Shown: positions 31,557 to 36,489 of the stretch, piece by piece
How the letters are laid out: the number at the start of each line of letters is the position of its first letter
How positions within the stretch are numbered: the stretch's first letter is position 1
Source: Geobacteraceae bacterium
GTDB taxonomy: Bacteria > Desulfobacterota > Desulfuromonadia > Geobacterales > Geobacteraceae
Reading direction: 5' to 3'
NCBI GenBank assembly: GCA_023701365.1
Contig: JAMPXD010000011.1
Location: 1 to 36,489, forward strand
DNA: 36,489 nucleotides
The notes under the pieces: model-generated
What the model was told of the DNA's origin: nothing
The model's input: only the letters and a program-made list of their open reading frames with translations
Database searches by the model: none
Position numbers and translations under genes: made by a program

Positions 31557-32597
31557 TCAGATCCGGTCCCGGTGGACATGGAAGGAGAGCAGCGCGCCGG
31601 TGACCGTGCTCCGCCCGGTGTAGAGGAAGATCGCCAGCCAGAGTCCCTGGAGGAAGAGGAGCGCGGCGGGGTGCCAGAGGATTGCGAGCCCGTCCGCGAT
31701 GGCGGGGGGTGAGATGGGCGTGGCCGGGAACAGGAGCAGCGCGCCGCACCCGTAGAGAATGGCCACGAGCCCCATCACCTGGTAGGCGGAGAAGCGGCCG
31801 CCCCCACGATAATCGTCCCGCAGGGTCTCGGAGAGGATGCGCCACCCCTGGGTGACCACCATGGCCAGCAGGAAGGCGGCGGCGAACAGGGAGTGGAGGA
31901 ACAGGTAAATCCCGGCAAGGCCGCAGCAGACATAGAGGATCGCGGTCAGCGCCTGGACGGGGAGCACCTGCACCCCTTCCAGGCCGCCGGCATAGGCGAT
32001 TTTCCTGGTTTTCCCGGCAAAGGTGAAGGAAAGCCCGGCAAAAGTGCGCTGGAGCCAGCCAGGCGCATCGGCCAGCCGTCTGCCGTAGCAGCAGCCGAAG
32101 CTGATGCAGGCGAGCCGGCCGAGCCCCTCGCCGAAGGCATAGGCGATGGCTAGGGCCGCCAGCGCTGCCGCGGGTGAAATGTCGAGACCCACGGTGCGGT
32201 TGATTAGCAGGACCACCCACGGCGCCATCAGCACCCCGACGAACACCGCCCCGCCGACGGTGAAGGTGTGGGCCTTTTTCTCCACCACCCGCGCCACCAG
32301 TCGGGAGGCGGGGACGCAGAGGGAAAGGAGGATGGCCGCCATTACCGCGGTCCCCGCAAAGGGGACCCCGATGGCGCCCAGCAGGATGAACAGCACTGCC
32401 ACCGCTACCGCATAGGCGTTGGCCGTGAGCAGGCCGTACCAGGTCAGGTTCACCCCGTCCCACTCGCCCCCTTCCTTTTTCCGCACCGGCACGGCAGCCA
32501 GGAACTGCCATCGTTCATGGGGGAGCACGGTGATCCCCCAGAAGAGATAGAGGGCGAGCGCCGCGATGAAGATAAGCCAGAAAACAAGGTTCGTCAT
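31557..32597 (-). CDS. Lgt-like (prolipoprotein diacylglyceryl transferase family) membrane protein
   Basis: This 346-residue polytopic protein resembles the Lgt family, whose canonical members move diacylglyceryl from phosphatidylglycerol to lipoprotein cysteines. GEGLGRLACISFGCCYGRR is the counterpart of the Lgt GRxGNF signature, in the GCCYG form seen in divergent members. QVLPVQALTAILY corresponds to the HPtQLYE stretch but lacks its Tyr-Glu. About nine hydrophobic segments are seen. The changed motif suggests a related acyl or diacylglyceryl transfer on another acceptor rather than the housekeeping Lgt. ATG 32597 has GGAAGGAC upstream and is preferred to ATG 32609. The gene converges on the DUF3108-like gene and follows the PSD-like gene across a repeat cluster. 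Confidence 0.75.
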   Translation of the reverse strand: MTNLVFWLIFIAALALYLFWGITVLPHERWQFLAAVPVRKKEGGEWDGVNLTWYGLLTANAYAVAVAVLFILLGAIGVPFAGTAVMAAILLSLCVPASRLVARVVEKKAHTFTVGGAVFVGVLMAPWVVLLINRTVGLDISPAAALAALAIAYAFGEGLGRLACISFGCCYGRRLADAPGWLQRTFAGLSFTFAGKTRKIAYAGGLEGVQVLPVQALTAILYVCCGLAGIYLFLHSLFAAAFLLAMVVTQGWRILSETLRDDYRGGGRFSAYQVMGLVAILYGCGALLLFPATPISPPAIADGLAILWHPAALLFLQGLWLAIFLYTGRSTVTGALLSFHVHRDRI

Positions 32598-32626
32598 GAG
32601 TCCTTCCATTTCTTCGAGCTGTTAAG

Positions 32627-32763
32627 TCCCCCTTTAGGAAAGGGAGACTTAGGGGGATTTTGGTAGGGGCAGACCCGTGTGTCTGAACACTTCCTGGGCG
32701 AACTCACTGTTCGGCCCTACAGGGTAAATCCCCCTTGCCCCCCTTTACCGAAAGGGGGGCAAG
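32627..32763. repeat. Cluster of three intergenic palindromes
   Basis: The 166-base gap between the PSD-like and Lgt-like genes is nearly filled by repeats. TCCCCCT (from 32627) pairs with AGGGGGA (32651-32657). GTAGGG (32663-32668) pairs with CCCTAC (32715-32720), enclosing CAGAC...GTCTG (32670-32685). The third is a perfect 13-bp stem, CTTGCCCCCCTTT (32734-32746) with AAAGGGGGGCAAG (32751-32763) and loop ACCG; it touches the stop codon of the PSD-like gene and would end its transcript or stabilise its 3' end. No gene is seen. Confidence 0.75.
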
Positions 32764-33771
32764 TTATTTTGCCACCCCAACCAGCGAGCGGACCCTCACG
32801 TCGGTCTCCACCAGGGGGCTGCCGAAGCCGAGGGAAAAGCGGCTCTCCGCGTTGGTGACGTGCATGTTGCGGACCAGGTCCTCGGCAAAGCGGATCCTTC
32901 CTTCCTGGAAGATCAGGACATCGGTGCTGCTTCCGGGGCGGTAGAGGCTTTTCGGCGCCCCCTTCGCCAGGAACATCCCTGGCTTTACCGGCTGCGGCGT
33001 GTCGTAGCGCTCCGCACTGTAGGCCTGGACGATGTCACCGATCATCAGGGCCACCACCTCTACCATGGCGACCAGCCCCACGCCGGTCCCGCCCGGGACA
33101 TCGGTGTCGATGACGGTGACGACCCGCTTGTTCTTGGAATAGGGGGTGATGGCCTGCACCACCGCCCCCGGGTTGCAGGAGTGGTAACCCCCCGCCAGCT
33201 CGTAGATGTCCGCCACCACCCCGGCCACCGGCGTGTGGTTGTAATGGTACTTGTCGGGGGTGAGCCGGAAGATGGCGAACTCCCCTCCGTCGAAGGCGGC
33301 TAGCCATTTCTCTTTGTCCCGCCCGAGGAACTCCTCGAACTCGAAAAACTTCTCCTTGAGGAAGAGGAGGGAATTCTCGCGGAAGGAGCCGACCAGCACC
33401 CGCGCGTCCGCGGGCGAGACGACCGCGCCGAGGTCAAGCGGCATCGGCCGGCACTCCCAGTAGCGGATCTGCCGCTCGAAGACCTTGCGCGGGGTGTCGA
33501 AGAAGGCGGGGGGTTGCAGGCATTCGCCGAGATCGACCCCGCACTCCGCGAGAAACCGCCGGTTGCCGGTGAACCCGCCGGCAAAGGGGGCGTCGAAGTT
33601 GATCAGCCCGAGCACGCTCGACATCCGTGCGCCGGTCAGCATGCGGAAGAGGAGCGGAGCGTTCTCGCGCACCTCGTGGTAGAGGAGCCTGATCAACCGG
33701 TCGCCGTAGAGACGTTCCGTGCGGACCGCGCCGTTGTCCCGGTCGATGTATTGGTGTGCTGTCTGCATCAT
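32764..33771 (-). CDS. Phosphatidylserine decarboxylase-like protein
   Basis: This 335-residue protein matches the PSD family (PF02666), pyruvoyl enzymes that self-cleave and convert phosphatidylserine to phosphatidylethanolamine. KYHYNHTPVAGVV is the family DYHRxHxPxxG motif, GGYHSCNPGAV follows, and SLYRPGSSTDVLIF is the counterpart of the LGST self-cleavage site, with Gly280-Ser281 as the expected cut. The protein ends 55 residues later, longer than the usual alpha subunit. The sequence is divergent enough that another substrate is possible. ATG 33771 (MMQTAHQ) follows GAGGAAG; the frame runs on to 33876, but that extension translates a palindromic repeat. Confidence 0.83.
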   Translation of the reverse strand: MMQTAHQYIDRDNGAVRTERLYGDRLIRLLYHEVRENAPLLFRMLTGARMSSVLGLINFDAPFAGGFTGNRRFLAECGVDLGECLQPPAFFDTPRKVFERQIRYWECRPMPLDLGAVVSPADARVLVGSFRENSLLFLKEKFFEFEEFLGRDKEKWLAAFDGGEFAIFRLTPDKYHYNHTPVAGVVADIYELAGGYHSCNPGAVVQAITPYSKNKRVVTVIDTDVPGGTGVGLVAMVEVVALMIGDIVQAYSAERYDTPQPVKPGMFLAKGAPKSLYRPGSSTDVLIFQEGRIRFAEDLVRNMHVTNAESRFSLGFGSPLVETDVRVRSLVGVAK

Positions 33772-33952
33772 GAAATGCTTCCTCGAAATAACCCCCTCCC
33801 CTTCAAGGGGAGGGTTGGGGTGGGGATGGGCTTTGTAGGGGGCGGGTCTTGTGCCGGCCCTCAGTTGGGCATCCACAAGAGTTGCCCCTTCTCCCCATCC
33901 CCCTCCTGGCCTCCCCCTTGAAGGGGGAGGAAAATGGATTGCATAAAATTGG
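33772..33952. repeat. Head-to-head palindromic repeats between PSD-like and 810-residue genes
   Basis: Two perfect palindromes, CCCTCCCCTT-C-AAGGGGAGGG (33794-33814) and CCTCCCCCTT-G-AAGGGGGAGG (33910-33930), lie in opposite orientation. Each is flanked by a G-rich (33815-33831) or C-rich (33893-33909) tail. The first copy plus tail has five G-runs in about 24 bases (33807-33830), which fits a G-quadruplex. Between them, GTAGGGGGCGGGTCTTGTGC resembles the GTAGGGGCAGACC element at 32663. Apart from the ribosome site of the PSD-like gene, I see nothing else here. Confidence 0.72.
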
Positions 33953-36385
33953 TTACGAGGTCCTGAGTTCCCTATCCGCCGCCACGGTGTCGCGCTGGAC
34001 GGTGAACAGGACGAGCCCGATCAGCTTCCGCAGGAGCGGCGCCGAAGTCCGCTCCGCCAGCACGTCCCGCTGCACTTTCCGGAGAAAGTCCGCTGCGCCT
34101 CCCCCCTCCAGAATATCCTGCAGCGCTTCCCTCACCGTATCATCAATGCCGGCCGCTTCCTGATCGATCTTCAGGCAGTCCTCCTCCAGGAAGCGGCATG
34201 CCTCGGCCATGTGCCGCTGCCGGAGCATTTCCCGGTAGAACTTTTCCGCCCCCTGGTTGAACTCCCGCGCCCCGACCGCCAGCGGGGATTTGGCGTTCAG
34301 CGTGGCGAGGATGCCGCGGGTCAGTTTCCCCGCCGCCGAATGCCGGTCCGGATGCTCCAGGCGTGCCATCAGCTCCTCCATGGTGCCGGAGAGATTGAGG
34401 GCCTCGATCAGGTCGGCGCCGTCCTCCAGCAGGATCTGCACCAGGGCCCGGCAGTATTCGCGGGTGCAGACCCGCAGGTAGCCGGGGTAGCGGCGGCTTG
34501 CGCGCACCTCCCGGGTGCGCAGCAGGATGCGCCTGAGGAACAGGTTGCCGCTCTCCTTCCGCACGTAAAAGGTGGGGATGCCGGCGGCGGCGCCGAAGAA
34601 GATCTGGCGCCGCTCGCTCTCCACCGACGGATCGTCCGGAATCTGGGGGTGGGAGAGTTTCCCCTGCGCCAGGTATTTGAAGGCGAGGGCGGTGATCAGG
34701 GTCTGGAGGTCGGCGGCCCCACCCAGGTCGTCCTCCAGGCTTTCGAACTGGGAGTAGTGGCGCCCCTCGAACCCGGAGAAACCCATGGCGGCGTGCTCGC
34801 GCAGCTTGTAGAGGAGATAGACCGACATCTGGCCGTCGAACACCCCCAGGTCGGCCAGGTCGCGCCTCAGCCGCTCGCCGTTGCCGGGGGTTCCGTCCAG
34901 GGCGGGGCTCTCGTCGGTGCTCATCAGGCAGACCAGGTAATCGATCAGCCGAAAGTCGGGGACGAAATCCCCCTTCAGGCCGAACAGGCCGCTCACCATC
35001 CGGTCGAGCCATTCCGGGCCGAAGGGGGTGACGGGGCGGCCGAACACTGACAGCCGCGCCTTTTTCTGCCAGCGCCGCCAGAGCATGCGCAGATGGGTGT
35101 AGTCGAGCTCGTGGGGGAGGAAGCCGAGGGCCCGCTCCGGGTGGAAATCGGTGAACGAGAGGCGGTAGGGGGCCGCGCTGTAGGTGCCGACGAAGAGCGG
35201 CAGGAAGTGCTCGGTCATCTTGATGACCAGGTCCCCCAGGTGCTTCTCGTGGGCCGGGGTGAAACCGGAGGAGGGGTCGGCCAGTGCCGCCGACAGCCGC
35301 CGGCTGCCGAGGCTCAAATGGGTGCCGTTGTTGGCGAGGCTCACGTTGGAGACATTGGGGAGCACCACCAGGTTGTTGACGATGATCCCCGCCTCGCGCA
35401 GCTTTGCCACGCCGTTCAGCTGGCTGCGGGAGAGGACCTGGTGGCAGAGCTGCATGTAGCGGTACTTTTCCTCCCCCCGGTCCCACCCCGACAGGCAGGG
35501 GCTCATGAACAGCTCCCGGTAGAAGGCGTCGGAGACGTGGGTGTTCAGTTCCTGCTGGCGGACCGGCGGATGGGGGGCGAAGTAGACCATGGCCTTTTGG
35601 CCGCTTTCAGCGAGGCCGAAGCTCTCGTTGGCGTACATCACCAGCAGCTGGGTCAGGATGTAGCGCTTGGCCGTCTCCCGGGCGATTCCTCTTCCCATGC
35701 CGGTTGCTGGGCGCAGCGGGACCACGTGAAAGGAGAAGGTCTCCGGCGAAGTGTTGTCATTCAGGAAGTGGCCGAGGAGCCGTTCGCCGGTCAGCCGGAC
35801 GGTCTCCGGCAGCTTCTCCGGGGAGCCGAGCACATCGGCCAGCGCCAGCTTGATCAGGTAGCTGATCGGGAGGCGGAGCTGCTCCTCCCCCCCCTGGTTG
35901 CGAAAGATGAAGCGGCCGCAGTCGCCGCGGTATCCGCCGGCGGGGTTTCCCTTGTCGGCCAGCAGGTCGCGGTCGAAGACCAGGCCGGCGTAGGGGGAGA
36001 GGTTCCTGCGGGGGAAGCGGACCCAGCTGTTCTCCCAGACGTTCTCCTGGTTGCCGGCGAGGAACCGCTCCAGGTCGGTAAGGAGGCTTCGCGGCGTCTC
36101 ACCAGCGGCGGCCCTTCTCAGGATGTTGGCAAAGTAGTTGGACTGCTCGATGGTGACGGGGAGGTCGACGTCCTCCCTCCTTCCCACTACCACCGCCTGC
36201 AGCTCGGTTTCCGAACCGGCGGTCGTGTCGTGGAGGGAGAAGGGGAGATTCTCGATGAATTGGCCGTGATTGCCCGGTTGAACACCGAGCAGGTTCAGGA
36301 TGTTGGCCGGATTGAGCCGGCCGGCACCGTCAGGTTCCCTGATTGGCCAGTTTTGTGCAAAATCTTCGGAAATTTTATGCCGCAT
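33953..36385 (-). CDS. 810-residue protein of unknown family
   Basis: I do not recognise this large protein. It is soluble-looking, without signal peptide or clear membrane segments. Notable stretches are NLSPYAGLVFDRDLLADKG and GYRGDCGRFIF (about residues 130-160), NNGTHLSLGSRR near 365, and FTDFHPERALGFLPHELDYT near 430, rich in His, Asp and Glu like a metal or phosphate site. The C-terminal third is charged and helical. ATG 36385 with GAGG six bases upstream is preferred to TTG 36388. It overlaps the tail of the preceding gene by 11 bases, so the two are probably coupled. The PSD-like gene downstream suggests a link to lipid or envelope metabolism, but this is only context. Confidence 0.65.
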   Translation of the reverse strand: MRHKISEDFAQNWPIREPDGAGRLNPANILNLLGVQPGNHGQFIENLPFSLHDTTAGSETELQAVVVGRREDVDLPVTIEQSNYFANILRRAAAGETPRSLLTDLERFLAGNQENVWENSWVRFPRRNLSPYAGLVFDRDLLADKGNPAGGYRGDCGRFIFRNQGGEEQLRLPISYLIKLALADVLGSPEKLPETVRLTGERLLGHFLNDNTSPETFSFHVVPLRPATGMGRGIARETAKRYILTQLLVMYANESFGLAESGQKAMVYFAPHPPVRQQELNTHVSDAFYRELFMSPCLSGWDRGEEKYRYMQLCHQVLSRSQLNGVAKLREAGIIVNNLVVLPNVSNVSLANNGTHLSLGSRRLSAALADPSSGFTPAHEKHLGDLVIKMTEHFLPLFVGTYSAAPYRLSFTDFHPERALGFLPHELDYTHLRMLWRRWQKKARLSVFGRPVTPFGPEWLDRMVSGLFGLKGDFVPDFRLIDYLVCLMSTDESPALDGTPGNGERLRRDLADLGVFDGQMSVYLLYKLREHAAMGFSGFEGRHYSQFESLEDDLGGAADLQTLITALAFKYLAQGKLSHPQIPDDPSVESERRQIFFGAAAGIPTFYVRKESGNLFLRRILLRTREVRASRRYPGYLRVCTREYCRALVQILLEDGADLIEALNLSGTMEELMARLEHPDRHSAAGKLTRGILATLNAKSPLAVGAREFNQGAEKFYREMLRQRHMAEACRFLEEDCLKIDQEAAGIDDTVREALQDILEGGGAADFLRKVQRDVLAERTSAPLLRKLIGLVLFTVQRDTVAADRELRTS

Positions 36386-36489
36386 CAATTCCTCTATTTG
36401 CCTGGATGCCGGTGAACCGGTGCAGGCTCTTTATCATCTCGCCGTCAACCGTCGGGTCGATGTGGGGGATCTTGCTCTGTCCGCCGAGC
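36375..36489 (-). CDS. C-terminal 37 residues of a gene running out of the window
   Basis: The minus-strand frame is open from the window edge and ends at TAA 36375-36377, overlapping the start of the 810-residue gene by 11 bases. The tail reads GGQSKIPHIDPTVDGEMI and ends NRGIDAA. The coupling and the coding-like sequence support a real upstream gene. Too little is visible to name a family. Confidence 0.6.
   Translation of the reverse strand, partial: LGGQSKIPHIDPTVDGEMIKSLHRFTGIQANRGIDAA

Noticed and set aside
33772-33876. N-terminal extension of the PSD-like protein
   Set aside because: The extension (PHPNPPLEGEG) translates a palindromic repeat. ATG 33771 has a good ribosome site and family-like start.
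35093-36415. 440-residue plus-strand frame opposite the 810-residue gene
   Set aside because: Its Val/Gly/Glu-rich sequence is the mirror of a GC-rich coding strand. The minus-strand gene has a ribosome site and coding-like composition.

Overview
The window is a high-GC chromosomal segment from a Gram-negative bacterium. Evidence for an outer membrane: a Wza-type export protein, an outer-membrane beta-barrel and two lipoproteins with lipoboxes. An exosortase fused to an EpsI-like domain, a PrsT-type TPR lipoprotein and many short GC-rich intergenic palindromes suggest a Geobacter-like member of the Desulfuromonadota; that placement is inference. I see no RNA genes, insertion sequences or CRISPR arrays.

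Region 1 (1-16259, plus strand) is an exopolysaccharide assembly block. It has a truncated GT4 glycosyltransferase, a WecG/TagA-type transferase, a UDP-sugar dehydrogenase with its own candidate promoter, a methyltransferase in a lower-GC patch, a GT4, a Wzx-like flippase, a GT-B transferase, a GT2, a Wzy/O-antigen-ligase-like polymerase, two more GT4s, a large lipoprotein (discoidin-like plus DUF4091/GH123-like) and a heparinase II/III-type lyase. Most genes from the flippase onward overlap by 4-20 bases or nearly touch, so they are probably one operon.

Region 2 (16409-30029, plus) is an exosortase-linked polysaccharide block: WbuB-like GT4, WecB-type 2-epimerase, exosortase-EpsI fusion, a WecA-like priming transferase with an extra membrane domain, PrsT, a second divergent exosortase/archaeosortase-like protein, Wza-like export protein, beta-barrel, Wzz-like chain-length protein and a BY-kinase. 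Together regions 1 and 2 hold everything needed for a Wzx/Wzy-type polymer: priming (WecA-like), precursor synthesis (2-epimerase plus 6-dehydrogenase, so a ManNAcA- or GlcNAcA-type sugar is likely), transfer, flipping, polymerisation, length control and export. The exosortase would process and anchor sorting-signal proteins, but no substrate is encoded here.

Region 3 (30097-31498, plus) holds a 57-residue zinc-ribbon protein, a DUF2062 membrane protein and a secreted DUF3108-like protein.

Region 4 (31557-36489, minus) converges on it. It holds an Lgt-like membrane protein, a phosphatidylserine-decarboxylase-like protein, an 810-residue protein I do not recognise, and the tail of another gene. 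The genes are separated by palindromic repeat clusters. The most interesting candidates are the second exosortase-like protein, the Lgt-like/PSD-like/810-residue locus, and a promoter-like motif shared by the dehydrogenase and the export operon.
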